DNA of 64,000 nucleotides from Listeria grayi DSM 20601 (GTDB lineage: Bacteria > Bacillota > Bacilli > Lactobacillales > Listeriaceae), in contig NZ_GL538353.1 in the NCBI RefSeq assembly GCF_000148995.1, positions 434,001 to 498,000 on the forward strand, in the 5' to 3' direction. The position numbers and the translations under genes were made by a program. Within the stretch, counting starts at the first letter, position 1. Each line of letters starts with the position of its first letter. The notes under the pieces are model-generated. The model saw only the letters and a list, made by a program, of their open reading frames with translations. It did not search any database and had not been told where the DNA came from. Below are positions 46,877 to 55,130 of this stretch, piece after piece.

Positions 46877-48103
46877 ATGAGAAAAGATGTCTTAGAAGGA
46901 GTGTTACTACACATTATGAATGAAATTCATCCTAATTTCGCAGCCCTTGCCAAACAATATAATTGTGATTATCGAACGGTTAAACGCTATTATGAAGCTG
47001 GATTGACGGGGGATTTAGATAAGCTTAGAGAGAGAAAACCTTCGGTCCCTCCTTTGCTTCATGGTTTTGAAGAAATTATTCGTGATAAATTAGAATTAAA
47101 TTGTTCGGCAGCTTCTATCTTTTATTTCTTAGGTAAAAAAGGTTATAAAGGGAGTTATACAACGATTAAACGTTATTGTCGTAAATACCGGGAAGAAAAA
47201 GTACAAAAAGCAACGATTCGTATTGAGACCACACCCGGTCTTTCTGCTCAAGTAGATTGGAAAGAAAACGTTAAAATGGTTAGCCGAGACGGTGAAGTGT
47301 TTTATTTCAATATTTTTCTCTATATTCTTGGTTACTCAAGAATGAAGTACTTAGAGCTCACTTTTGATCGAACACAACCGACGGTTTTTCAGTGTTTAGT
47401 CAATGCCTTTGAATATTGCGGAAACGGTATTCCTCAAGAAATTTGGTTTGACAATATGAAAACCGTTGTCGACCGTAGTAAGAGTCAATTCACACAAACT
47501 GTTTTCAATGAAAAATTCCGGCAATTTGCGAAAGATGCTGGATTCCATCCGATTGCTTGTCGTCCTTTTAGACCCCAAACAAAAGGGAAAGTGGAAGCAT
47601 TAGCCCGAACAGTTGAGCGTTTAATGGTCTTTAATTATGAATTTACAGATGTACAAGAGTTAAAACAGATCATATATGAATTGATGCAAGATCTGAATGG
47701 CTCCGTCTCACAAGCCATCCACAACAAACCGACGGTTTTACTAAAGGAAGAGCTTCCCATACTAGCTCCCATCCATCGTTTAGAATTGCTCAGCTATGTT
47801 TCTAGAAATAAACGTCTACTGAGAAAGGTATCGATGGAGTCCATGGTTCAATATCAAAATGCTAAATATTCTGTTCCTGTTAAATATATTGGGAAAGAAG
47901 TGACGTTAGATATTCGTAGGGACAATCTATTTGTTTGGTATGGGGATAAATGTATTCGAACCCATCCTATAAGTGAAAAAGCGCTTAATTATCAACGCGA
48001 AGACTCGCTTGAAATTTTGCGTTCCGATGTATTTAAATATTTAGAAGATGAAGAATTAGAGCGATTTGTCGATGATAATTTACATGCATATGACGATCTA
48101 TAA
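46877..48103 (+). CDS. istA: IS21 transposase IstA
   Basis: 408 residues. An N-terminal helix-turn-helix (FAALAKQYNCDYRTVKRYYEAG) precedes an rve/DDE integrase core (QVDWKENVKM carries the first Asp, IWFDNMKTVV the second, and FRPQTKGKVEALARTVERL the Glu). All catalytic residues appear present. It cuts and joins the element ends with IstB. RBS AAGGAG precedes ATG 46877. istB begins 7 nt after its stop. Confidence 0.95.
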   Translation: MRKDVLEGVLLHIMNEIHPNFAALAKQYNCDYRTVKRYYEAGLTGDLDKLRERKPSVPPLLHGFEEIIRDKLELNCSAASIFYFLGKKGYKGSYTTIKRYCRKYREEKVQKATIRIETTPGLSAQVDWKENVKMVSRDGEVFYFNIFLYILGYSRMKYLELTFDRTQPTVFQCLVNAFEYCGNGIPQEIWFDNMKTVVDRSKSQFTQTVFNEKFRQFAKDAGFHPIACRPFRPQTKGKVEALARTVERLMVFNYEFTDVQELKQIIYELMQDLNGSVSQAIHNKPTVLLKEELPILAPIHRLELLSYVSRNKRLLRKVSMESMVQYQNAKYSVPVKYIGKEVTLDIRRDNLFVWYGDKCIRTHPISEKALNYQREDSLEILRSDVFKYLEDEELERFVDDNLHAYDDL

Positions 48104-48110
48104 GGAGGAA

Positions 48111-48869
48111 ATGATGTCCCATTACCATCAATTGTTAAATCAACTAAACGAATTGAATTTATCTTGCATGAAAGAAAATCTACCTGCCCATTTAGATGAG
48201 GTTGCCAAAAGTGATAAATCGCTTGTAGACTCTTTATTCGAGCTCACCCAACAAGAAATTAGTTATCGTAAAAAAGAAAGTCAAAAAAAGGTATTAAAGC
48301 GTGCAATGTTCCCCTACCACAAACGACTCCATGATTTCAATTTTGATTTTCAACCAAGGATAAAAAAGAAGGAAATGCAGGATTTATTAACATTACGCTT
48401 TTTAGACACATATGACAATATTCTCTTTATTGGAAATAGTGGTGTTGGAAAGACCCATTTAGCCGTTTCAATTGGATTAGAATGTATCGATCGTGGTTTA
48501 AGTTGTTTGTTCATTACGAGCACTGAATTAGTGAATCGTTTGATCCGCGCTCACAAGCGCGGAACTAGCGAAACGATGCTAAAAAAATATTCGGGTTATT
48601 CGGTGTTGATTATCGACGAAGTCGGCTATTTACCTTTCTCCAAAGAAGGTTCCAACTTACTTTTTCAGCTGATTAATATGCGGTATGAAAGAAAATCTAC
48701 GATTGTTACAACCAATATCCCACTATCCCAGTGGTCCGAAATATTTGGAAACAAGAAGCTTACCAACGCGCTACTGGACCGGTTGGTCCATCACTCTAAA
48801 TTGATCCAAATTACGGGGCCCTCTTATAGAATGAAGAGTTATAGCGAAAACAAAGAGGTGAAATCGTAA
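48111..48869 (+). CDS. istB: IS21 ATP-binding helper IstB
   Basis: About 252 residues of the IstB/DnaC-like AAA+ group: Walker A GNSGVGKTHLA, Walker B VLIIDEVGYLPF, sensor TTNIPLSQW and a terminal RLVHHS (arginine-finger area). It helps IstA assemble ends and choose targets. The ORF extends to 48066 inside istA, but AAGGAGG at 48102 places the start at ATG 48111 (or 48114). Confidence 0.94.
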   Translation: MMSHYHQLLNQLNELNLSCMKENLPAHLDEVAKSDKSLVDSLFELTQQEISYRKKESQKKVLKRAMFPYHKRLHDFNFDFQPRIKKKEMQDLLTLRFLDTYDNILFIGNSGVGKTHLAVSIGLECIDRGLSCLFITSTELVNRLIRAHKRGTSETMLKKYSGYSVLIIDEVGYLPFSKEGSNLLFQLINMRYERKSTIVTTNIPLSQWSEIFGNKKLTNALLDRLVHHSKLIQITGPSYRMKSYSENKEVKS

Positions 48870-49053
48870 AAACGTTTAAACGATTTTCACCTACATTTTC
48901 AGTGGCCTAAAACCAACATTTTAATATGGCCCTTGACACCATGTTAAATCATCCTTTTTTACTTTTACTATACACACATGGATTGTATCTGTCGATAGAT
49001 ATTTGATACACTACATCTATAGATAAAATTCATTATAATCAGAGGTGGAAATT

Positions 49054-49221
49054 TTGAATAAGTATATATATTTTGTTTGCCAAATTGTTTGGGGTATTCT
49101 GCTTCTCATTTATGTACATTTTATTACAGATAAGTCCCTTTATTTTTTCTATGGGGGGATGGTGGTCTATCTAGTAATTAGTTATTTACTAAATAAGACA
49201 CAGAGAAAGAAAACAGTTTGA
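49054..49221 (+). CDS. Small two-helix membrane protein
   Basis: 55 residues from TTG 49054 after AGAGGTGG. Two hydrophobic stretches (FVCQIVWGILLLIYVHF and FFYGGMVVYLVISYLL) are separated by a TDKS loop; the tail is basic. It resembles immunity or toxin-like small proteins only in size. The upstream DNA holds two overlapping dyads (ATCTGTCGATAGAT at about 48987 and ATCTATAGAT at about 49015). A terminator follows at 49239. Confidence 0.55.
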   Translation: MNKYIYFVCQIVWGILLLIYVHFITDKSLYFFYGGMVVYLVISYLLNKTQRKKTV

Positions 49222-49238
49222 TAGTAAGTAGATAAACC

Positions 49239-49266
49239 GCCTTGCCTAATTGGCAGGGCTTTTTTA
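49239..49266 (+). terminator. Rho-independent terminator
   Basis: GCCTTGCC/GGCAGGGC stem (one G-U) and six T, 18 nt after the small membrane gene. Confidence 0.8.
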
Positions 49267-49344
49267 TTACAAATAAGCAGGTGTAAGTACCTAAAAAATT
49301 TATTTTTAGTATACCAATATTTTGAATTCATCCAGTTTTCTAGT

Positions 49345-49412
49345 CGTTTAAGACAAAATATAGACCTTTCAGGACATTTAGAACAATTAAAAGTCTTTTT
49401 TTTTGTTACAAT
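49345..49412 (+). promoter_or_regulatory. Activator-type promoter with repeats about 21 bp apart
   Basis: CGTTTAAGACA (49345) and CCTTTCAGGACA (49365) are similar motifs two helical turns apart, with a third weaker TTTAGAACA nearby. They lie just upstream of an extended -10 (TGTTACAAT, 49404-49412) that has no recognisable -35. This arrangement resembles LytTR-type response-regulator promoters of peptide operons. Confidence 0.45.
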
Positions 49413-49464
49413 TATTATGTTGGCTAACAAGTCATCATACAAAAATAGAAAGAGGGAGAAGATT

Positions 49465-49989
49465 TTGAAAAATAGTATTAAATTATTGTTGGCATTTGTA
49501 ATCGCTTTCGGCTCATTTAGTTTGTTCAATACCGCTAATATTGTAAAGGCTGATACGGTTAATGTTGTTGTTGAAGACGATGCAAATGTAGATGATACGG
49601 GTGTCGGAGAACCCATTTATTACAAGGGGAGTACAATTGATGAGGTTCAGCTAGAAATCGAAGCAATGTACAATAATGTTGAAGTAGAAAAAAGTAACAA
49701 TATTGTCTTAAAAGCAGCTAAAAGCAAAAAATGGAAAGCATCTAAAAAGGTTTATGATAATAACGGAGGTTACTACATCACTACTTACTTTTGGTTGACT
49801 AAAAGTGATATGAGTGGTTACAATATGGTTAGTCGAGCAGAGCAAAGTGCTGTCAAAAAGAAATACAAAAAGATAGAAAGTAAATACGAGTACAAAATGT
49901 CGACTAAACAACACATCGGGTATACAAACTTACAAACTCAAGGCTATGCTACAATTAGTGCATCAGCAAAATGCTACTCTAGACGGTAA
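49465..49989 (+). CDS. Secreted protein of unknown family
   Basis: 174 residues from TTG 49465, which follows GAGGGAGAAG; the upstream ATG 49417 would lie at the transcription start. The signal peptide is plain: MKNSIKLLLAFVIAFGSFSL, then a likely cleavage after VKA. The mature region is acidic at first (VVVEDDANVDD), later Lys- and Tyr-rich (SKKWKASKKVYDNNGGYY, KKKYKKIESKYEYK), and has a single Cys near the end. No family is recognised. It is flanked by two very small membrane proteins and located in the accessory island; a bacteriocin-like or surface role is only a guess. Confidence 0.72.
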   Translation: MKNSIKLLLAFVIAFGSFSLFNTANIVKADTVNVVVEDDANVDDTGVGEPIYYKGSTIDEVQLEIEAMYNNVEVEKSNNIVLKAAKSKKWKASKKVYDNNGGYYITTYFWLTKSDMSGYNMVSRAEQSAVKKKYKKIESKYEYKMSTKQHIGYTNLQTQGYATISASAKCYSRR

Positions 49990-50014
49990 ACTCTTAATAG
50001 AGGAGGGGTTATAC

Positions 50015-50146
50015 ATGGAAACCATAGGCATGATTTTATTCGGAGTAATCATAATTGCTTTATTGTTCTTTACTTCTATAGTAAGAGGAAATGCTTGGAA
50101 AGGTTTTTTAGATAAGCTTTCTGGCAAGGATAACAATAAAGATTAA
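50015..50146 (+). CDS. 43-residue single-span membrane protein
   Basis: ATG 50015 follows AGGAGGGG by 6 nt, 25 nt after the secreted-protein stop, so it is co-transcribed. One helix (about 5-22: GMILFGVIIIALLFFTSI) is followed by a charged tail (KGFLDKLSGKDNNKD). The size and order fit an accessory or immunity peptide for the secreted protein, without proof. Confidence 0.6.
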   Translation: METIGMILFGVIIIALLFFTSIVRGNAWKGFLDKLSGKDNNKD

Positions 50147-50186
50147 ACTAGATATGATGACGAGTATTGATTTATACTTTTAGTGC

Positions 50187-50220
50187 AAGCTGATTTTTTG
50201 TTTTTCAGCTTATCTTTTTT
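50187..50220 (+). terminator. Rho-independent terminator of the small operon
   Basis: AAGCTGA/TCAGCTT stem with a T-rich loop and T-run. Confidence 0.75.
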
Positions 50221-50302
50221 ATGTCTAACTACTTATTGATGACAAGAGCGTTTATTTGTTGTTGCTAGGAGAAGATAGCCTTTGATGACATTTTGGAAGT
50301 GT

Positions 50303-50334
50303 ATTAAAAAAAAGAGGGGGCGAAAAACGCCCCC
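50303..50334 (-). terminator. Terminator of the recombinase gene
   Basis: GGGGGCG/CGCCCCC stem with an A5 loop; a T-run follows on the minus strand. Confidence 0.85.
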
Positions 50335-50346
50335 GAAATTTATTTA

Positions 50347-51291
50347 TTAGAATAGATTACCATAGTCCCTTTTTAGTTTAGCTTGTTTTTTCAAATCATT
50401 CCCCCAAATCTGAACGTATCTCTTCGTTACTTCGAGGGAGGAATGACCCAAAAGAGAAGCAAGAGAAAAGGCGTCCATGCCACTAAGAATTGCATTTTTC
50501 GCATAGGTGCGTCTACATACGTGAGGACTAACTTGTTTTCTTAACTGACACATACGCCCAGCATTCCGTAAACTTTCTTGGAAGGAATACTTTGTATACT
50601 TGGTTCCGTCTTGTATGATGAATAAATATTGGTGGTTACACTCTCCACGAATAGAGATATAGGAGTTTAATTTCTGTTTCATCGACTTAGAAATGTATAC
50701 AATCCTTTGGGTAAGATTTTTAGTTTCTACCACTACTATATAATCGTCATGTATGTCAGGAACTTTAATATTGATTGCTTCCGATATTCGTAAACCTGTA
50801 TCTAGTAGTAACTGAAACAAAACCAAATCTCTGAAAGCTGTAAATGTTTCTTTTCGTTTGTAATAATTAGCTATCTTTTTTATTTCATTAGCTTCAAGTG
50901 TTTTTCTTATTTCTTCTCTTTGCCTAAGCAAACTGAAATCAGCAACAGGATTCACTTTAATGTATTTCTTACTAAATAAATAATTGTAAAATGCTTTAAA
51001 AGCCTTTATTTTGCTATTGATACTTGTCACTTTTAATGATTTTTTCCAATACATAACAATATCTTCCAAATCTCTTTGACTTAATTCTGATAATGGCTTA
51101 TCTAGGTCAACTTTTACCTTGTCCCTGTTTAATACGTTAAAAATGTCAAGATAGTATTTTATTGTGGTCTCTCTAACGTTCTTTAACCTCCTGCTTCTAA
51201 TAAAATCTTCAATAAGAAAATCATCATCATACCTCACAACCTTATTAATGATGCTTTTTTCCGCTTCTGTCAGTTTCCTCCGTCTTACCAT
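50347..51291 (-). CDS. Tyrosine recombinase (XerC/D-like integrase) at tRNA-Leu
   Basis: 314 residues. The N-terminal SAM-like DNA-binding domain covers about 20-125. The catalytic set is complete: Arg in DTGLRISEA, HxxR in SPHVCRRTY, His in LLGHSS and Tyr in TKRYVQIW. The size and simple two-domain layout are like integrases of small integrative elements rather than phage. It points away from the tRNA-Leu 3' end, the normal position for an element inserted in a tRNA gene. AGGAGGTAG precedes ATG 51291. Four 13-bp repeats lie between gene and tRNA. Confidence 0.9.
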   Translation of the reverse strand: MVRRRKLTEAEKSIINKVVRYDDDFLIEDFIRSRRLKNVRETTIKYYLDIFNVLNRDKVKVDLDKPLSELSQRDLEDIVMYWKKSLKVTSINSKIKAFKAFYNYLFSKKYIKVNPVADFSLLRQREEIRKTLEANEIKKIANYYKRKETFTAFRDLVLFQLLLDTGLRISEAINIKVPDIHDDYIVVVETKNLTQRIVYISKSMKQKLNSYISIRGECNHQYLFIIQDGTKYTKYSFQESLRNAGRMCQLRKQVSPHVCRRTYAKNAILSGMDAFSLASLLGHSSLEVTKRYVQIWGNDLKKQAKLKRDYGNLF

Positions 51292-51311
51292 ATTTTCTAC
51301 CTCCTATCAGT

Positions 51312-51363
51312 ACCTCATTAGGCAACCTCATTAAGCCACCCCACTAGGCTAACCCACTAGGCT
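51312..51363. repeat. Four 13-bp tandem repeats matching part of tRNA-Leu
   Basis: Units ACCTCATTAGGCA, ACCTCATTAAGCC, ACCCCACTAGGCT and AACCCACTAGGCT follow each other without spacers. The tRNA gene contains ACCCCACTAGGCC at 51481-51493, 12 of 13 identical to unit 3. They lie 21 nt upstream of the recombinase start codon. Confidence 0.85.
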
Positions 51364-51446
51364 AGTTACCAATTATGCCTACCTACTTACAAGGAGAAGA
51401 AAAAAAGAAAAACCCCTAGAACCTCTAAGAGTTTTCATACTTTATA

Positions 51447-51530
<84 letters not shown>

Positions 51531-51541
51531 GTTGTTTTAGT

Positions 51542-51556
51542 GCGTGAAATTCACGC
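51542..51556. promoter_or_regulatory. Perfect 15-bp palindrome upstream of tRNA-Leu
   Basis: GCGTGAA-A-TTCACGC lies 12 nt from the tRNA 5' end. The role is unknown; it could be a protein-binding site or a hairpin in the tRNA leader. Confidence 0.5.
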
Positions 51557-51682
51557 GTAACGTTATTATAACTAGCTTCGATAATAATTGTCAAGCCGGA
51601 TTTCTACTAAAATAATCCGCAATAATGATATCTCTCGTGCTATAATAAACGAATAAATAATAACGAAAAGTGGTTGGCATAG

Positions 51683-52075
51683 ATGTATTATTATGGATAT
51701 ATTCTTTTTTTTGGTGCTTTAGGTGGCATGGCGCGGTATGGGGTGAGTGTTATCGTTCCTGACGGGCTATTTCCGTGGCATACGCTGATCGTTAATCTGG
51801 TTGGCAGCTTTTTATTGGGGTTTGCGGTTTCTTATCTGCAATCGCGAAAAATATTTTCGCAGGCGTTTATTTCCGGGATCGGAACAGGATTTATCGGAAC
51901 GTTTACGACGTTTTCTACATTTAGCATGGAGACGATCCAGCTGCTTGAGGCAGGTCATGTGGCGTTAGCAATGACTTATGGGATCATCAGCGCTGTTGCG
52001 GGACTAGTGCTGGCGTTTTATGGTTTTTCAATAAGTGCACGGTTGCAGAGAAGGAGGACGCTCCATGTGGATTAA
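51683..52075 (+). CDS. crcB1: Fluoride channel subunit FluC/CrcB
   Basis: 130 residues, four helices. The N-terminal FGALGGMARYG and the GFIGTFTTFSTFS pore motif are family signatures. It exports F- as a dimer; Firmicutes often carry two adjacent crcB genes that can form a heterodimer. It overlaps the second copy by 11 nt. No fluoride riboswitch is seen upstream. Confidence 0.93.
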   Translation: MYYYGYILFFGALGGMARYGVSVIVPDGLFPWHTLIVNLVGSFLLGFAVSYLQSRKIFSQAFISGIGTGFIGTFTTFSTFSMETIQLLEAGHVALAMTYGIISAVAGLVLAFYGFSISARLQRRRTLHVD

Positions 52076-52421
52076 CTTTTTAGTGGTGGCAGCAGGAAGC
52101 AGTATCGGGGCGGTCGGGCGCTATGTCTTATCGTTGCTTGTTAAGGCGAACTGGCGGTTTGCTTTTCCCTTGGGAACGTTTTTGATCAATATGATCGGTG
52201 CGACGTTGCTAGGCTATTTGACGGCGATAGCAGTCCCAGCACATTGGCGGTTGTTTATCGGAACGGGGATCATCGCGGGTTTTACGACATTTTCGACGTT
52301 TCAAGTCGATCTAGTGGAACTGTTCCGCAATCGGAAAATAGGGAATATGGTGAGTTATGCACTTCTTACTTATGGCGGCGGACTAGCAGCGGTCTTGTTT
52401 GGGTTGTGGCTGGGAAAGTAA
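52065..52421 (+). CDS. crcB2: Fluoride channel subunit FluC/CrcB, second copy
   Basis: 118 residues from ATG 52065, which sits after AAGGAGGA inside the 3' end of crcB1. It has GSSIGAVGRYV and GIIAGFTTFSTFQVD, with four helices. It is the partner of the preceding subunit. The upstream extension of the ORF to 52035 is ignored because of the Shine-Dalgarno position. Confidence 0.92.
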   Translation: MWINFLVVAAGSSIGAVGRYVLSLLVKANWRFAFPLGTFLINMIGATLLGYLTAIAVPAHWRLFIGTGIIAGFTTFSTFQVDLVELFRNRKIGNMVSYALLTYGGGLAAVLFGLWLGK

Positions 52422-52503
52422 GCTGATGATGAAGTAGCGGCGATATTGTTTTTGATTATTATATGATATGATAATGACAGAATAAATTGAGATAGGTGAC
52501 GAA

Positions 52504-52962
52504 ATGGAGTATTGTGTACAGACGAAAAACGCGCTGGAAACGATCCAGTTTGCGGAAAAAATAGCTGGACATTTAAAGCGGCAGGATCTGATCTTGCTGG
52601 AAGGTGATCTTGGCGCGGGGAAGACGACATTTACAAAAGGTCTTGCAGAAGGTCTTGGTATCAGCCAAATGGTCAAAAGTCCGACGTTTACGATATTACG
52701 GGAATACCGATCGGGGAAACTGCCCCTATATCATTTGGACGTTTATCGGCTGGAAGAAGCTGGCAGCGATGACCTGGGGATCGAGGAATATATCGAGGGC
52801 GACGGTGTTGCTGTCGTGGAATGGGCGCACTTTATTCGTGACATTCTACCTCCTGATTATTTGGAAATAACGATCACGCGGGTGAGCGATGAGGTGCGCG
52901 ATATTGTTCTGAAGCCGGTGGGGAACCGCTATGAGGCGTTATGTGCGGAGGTGATGAAATGA
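52504..52962 (+). CDS. tsaE: tRNA t6A biosynthesis ATPase TsaE
   Basis: 152 residues. Walker A LEGDLGAGKTTFTKGLAEGLG, seen across 37-57, is the family hallmark, with SPTFTILREY and YHLDVYRL. It powers the TsaBD complex that puts threonylcarbamoyl on A37 of tRNA. Its stop overlaps tsaB as ATGA. Confidence 0.96.
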   Translation: MEYCVQTKNALETIQFAEKIAGHLKRQDLILLEGDLGAGKTTFTKGLAEGLGISQMVKSPTFTILREYRSGKLPLYHLDVYRLEEAGSDDLGIEEYIEGDGVAVVEWAHFIRDILPPDYLEITITRVSDEVRDIVLKPVGNRYEALCAEVMK

Positions 52963-53630
52963 TTTTAGGAATCGATACAGCAACGGATACGATGAGTGTC
53001 GCGGTTGGGAATGCGTCGGGAATATTAGGCGAGCTCACGACCAATTTAAAGAAAAATCACAGTGTTCGGCTGATGCCGGCGATTGAACAGTTATTGGAAG
53101 AATGTGGCATTGCGGTTGCTGACTTGAAGAAAATTGCTGTTTCGAGTGGTCCGGGATCGTATACAGGGCTTCGGATCGGAGTGACAGTTGCGAAGACACT
53201 TGCTTGGGACCGGCAGATCCCTATCGTGGGCATTTCGTCATTAGCTGCGATTGCAGGTAATTTTTCCTTCGCCACGGAGCCAGTAGTGCCATTGATCGAT
53301 GCACGGCGCGGAAATGTATATGGAGCGGTTTATCAGCAAGGGAAGAGTGTATTTTCCGATCAGCATATCGCTTTGGAGGAACTACTTGCTCACATCTCGG
53401 ACCGGGCGATCATCGTTGGGGACATTTCTCCTGTTTTAAAGGAACGTATCAGCGAGCGGCTGGGGGATCGGGCGATTTTTGCATCGGTCGATTTGAACTT
53501 TGCACGAGCTAGTACATTAGTAAAACTCGCTTTGAATGAAGCTGGCGAGAATGCCATGCAGTTTGTGCCAACTTATTTGAAGCTTGCGGAGGCGGAAAGC
53601 AAGTGGCTGGAAGCGAGGGAAAACAAGTGA
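52959..53630 (+). CDS. tsaB: tRNA t6A biosynthesis protein TsaB
   Basis: 223 residues of the ASKHA fold: ILGIDTATDTMSVAV, then SSGPGSYTGLRIGVT, the TsaB signature. It forms a heterodimer with TsaD. Start ATG 52959 in the ATGA overlap; the ORF extension to 52941 is upstream of this coupling. Confidence 0.95.
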   Translation: MILGIDTATDTMSVAVGNASGILGELTTNLKKNHSVRLMPAIEQLLEECGIAVADLKKIAVSSGPGSYTGLRIGVTVAKTLAWDRQIPIVGISSLAAIAGNFSFATEPVVPLIDARRGNVYGAVYQQGKSVFSDQHIALEELLAHISDRAIIVGDISPVLKERISERLGDRAIFASVDLNFARASTLVKLALNEAGENAMQFVPTYLKLAEAESKWLEARENK

Positions 53631-54082
53631 ACGAGTCGGGAAAAGTAGTTCTGCGTAATGCGGAACTGGAAGATTTACCCGGTATTCTACGTGTTGAAAA
53701 AGCGGCATTTACTTCGCCATGGACGGAAACGGCTTTTCGCAATGAACTGGTATTGAATGAATTTGCGGCTTATATCGTCATCGAATTGGACGCGGTCATT
53801 ATCGGCTATGCGGGGATCTGGCTGATCTTAGATGAAGGGCACATCACCAATATTGCGATTCATCCCGAACAGCAAGGCAATCATTATGGCGAGCTGTTGC
53901 TGCGGGAATTGATGCAGCAGGCGGAAATGGCTGGTGTCACACACATGACGTTAGAAGTTCGCGTGAGTAATCAGAAAGCACAAAATTTATATAAAAAGTT
54001 GCATTTCGAACCCGGAGCGATCCGTAAGAATTATTATCCGGACAATCACGAAAATGCACTAGTAATGTGGGTGGATCTATAA
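53627..54082 (+). CDS. rimI: Ribosomal protein S18-alanine N-acetyltransferase RimI
   Basis: 151 residues, GNAT fold. It has [23 protein letters not shown], the acetyl-CoA loop (Q/RxxGxG/A variant QQGNHYG), and [17 protein letters not shown]. It starts at GTG 53627, overlapping tsaB by 4 nt (GTGA). RimI genes are regularly linked to tsaB/tsaD. Confidence 0.92.
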   Translation: MNESGKVVLRNAELEDLPGILRVEKAAFTSPWTETAFRNELVLNEFAAYIVIELDAVIIGYAGIWLILDEGHITNIAIHPEQQGNHYGELLLRELMQQAEMAGVTHMTLEVRVSNQKAQNLYKKLHFEPGAIRKNYYPDNHENALVMWVDL

Positions 54083-55098
54083 TGACAAAAGACAAGTATA
54101 TTTTAGGAATCGAGTCAAGCTGTGATGAAACAGCTGCAGCAGTGGTGAAAAATGGTACGGAGATCCTTTCAAATATTGTCGCCTCGCAGATCGAGAGCCA
54201 TAAACGTTTTGGCGGTGTGGTTCCTGAGATCGCATCGCGGCATCATGTCGAGCAGATCACGATTGTGATCGAAGCCGCATTGACAGAAGCAGGTGTGACG
54301 ATCGATGAAGTTACAGCAATCGCTGTGACGGAGGGGCCGGGATTAGTCGGGGCATTACTTATCGGGGTAAATGCTGCGAAGGCGTTAGCATTTGCTCATC
54401 AAAAACCACTTATCGGTGTTCACCATATCGCCGGACATATCTATGCCAATCGTTTGGTGGCGGCTTTGAAATTTCCGCTGCTTGCCTTGGTAGTGAGTGG
54501 TGGACATACGGAACTTGTTTTGATGAAAGAAGATTATTCCTTTGACGTGATCGGTGAAACACGTGATGATGCAGCCGGCGAAGCCTATGATAAAGTAGCT
54601 CGGACACTTGGCTTGGCTTATCCCGGCGGTGTGCAGATCGATCGTTTAGCAAAGGAAGGCGAAGCTGTTTTTCCTTTTCCCAGAGCGATGATTCGGGAAG
54701 ATAACTATGATTTCAGTTTTAGCGGTTTAAAATCAGCGTTCATCAATCAAGTGCATAATATGCGCCAACGTGGTGAGACACTTAACAACGCAGATTTTGC
54801 GGCAAGTTTCCAAGCGAGTGTGGTAGAAGTATTAGTAACGAAAACCATGCGAGCGGTACAACATTATGGCGTCAAACAATTATTATTAGCGGGCGGTGTA
54901 GCTGCGAATCAAGGACTTCGAGCTGGTTTGGAAGCTGCTTTTGAAGCGTTGCCGGAAGTAGAACTGGTCATTCCGCCATTATCGCTTTGCGGGGATAATG
55001 CGGCAATGATCGCAGCGGCAGGAACAATTGCTTATGAACAAGGCAAACGGAGTGGCTTGGCACTGAATGCCGATCCAAGTTTGGAATTAGAAAAATAA
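54082..55098 (+). CDS. tsaD: tRNA threonylcarbamoyltransferase TsaD
   Basis: 338 residues. [16 protein letters not shown], the metal site [19 protein letters not shown] and [10 protein letters not shown] are the Kae1/TsaD motifs. It transfers the threonylcarbamoyl group to tRNA A37. ATG 54082 overlaps the rimI stop. Last gene of the tsaE-tsaB-rimI-tsaD operon. Confidence 0.97.
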   Translation: MTKDKYILGIESSCDETAAAVVKNGTEILSNIVASQIESHKRFGGVVPEIASRHHVEQITIVIEAALTEAGVTIDEVTAIAVTEGPGLVGALLIGVNAAKALAFAHQKPLIGVHHIAGHIYANRLVAALKFPLLALVVSGGHTELVLMKEDYSFDVIGETRDDAAGEAYDKVARTLGLAYPGGVQIDRLAKEGEAVFPFPRAMIREDNYDFSFSGLKSAFINQVHNMRQRGETLNNADFAASFQASVVEVLVTKTMRAVQHYGVKQLLLAGGVAANQGLRAGLEAAFEALPEVELVIPPLSLCGDNAAMIAAAGTIAYEQGKRSGLALNADPSLELEK

Positions 55099-55130
55099 AA
55101 ACAGCTGGCACGCTAGCCAGCTGTTTTTTT
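55097..55130. terminator. Bidirectional terminator
   Basis: AAACAGCTGGC/GCCAGCTGTTT stem with T-runs on both strands, between tsaD and the converging ABC-F gene. Confidence 0.92.

Larger units (their letters stand above)
46775..48938 (+). mobile_element. IS21-family insertion sequence, about 2164 bp
   Basis: Terminal inverted repeats are AAGGGCCATATTAAAATGT at the left and its counterpart at the right, each followed by a second inner repeat (AGGGCCATCGAAAATGTAGG; AGGCCACTGAAAATGTAGG). This double-repeat terminal layout is typical of IS21. It carries istA and istB in order. The left end reads TTTAAAGGG where the right end and the 62.8 kb fragment read TGT(A/C)AAGGG. No target duplication is visible in the flanks. 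Confidence 0.92.

Noticed and set aside
48939-51440. A second attachment site (direct repeat of the tRNA 3' end) at the left side of the island
   Set aside because: No copy of the tRNA-Leu 3' sequence was found by eye between 46 and 50.3 kb; only the short 13-mer array next to the integrase matches.
51560-51683. A fluoride riboswitch upstream of crcB1
   Set aside because: The conserved fluoride aptamer segments could not be found in the short leader.
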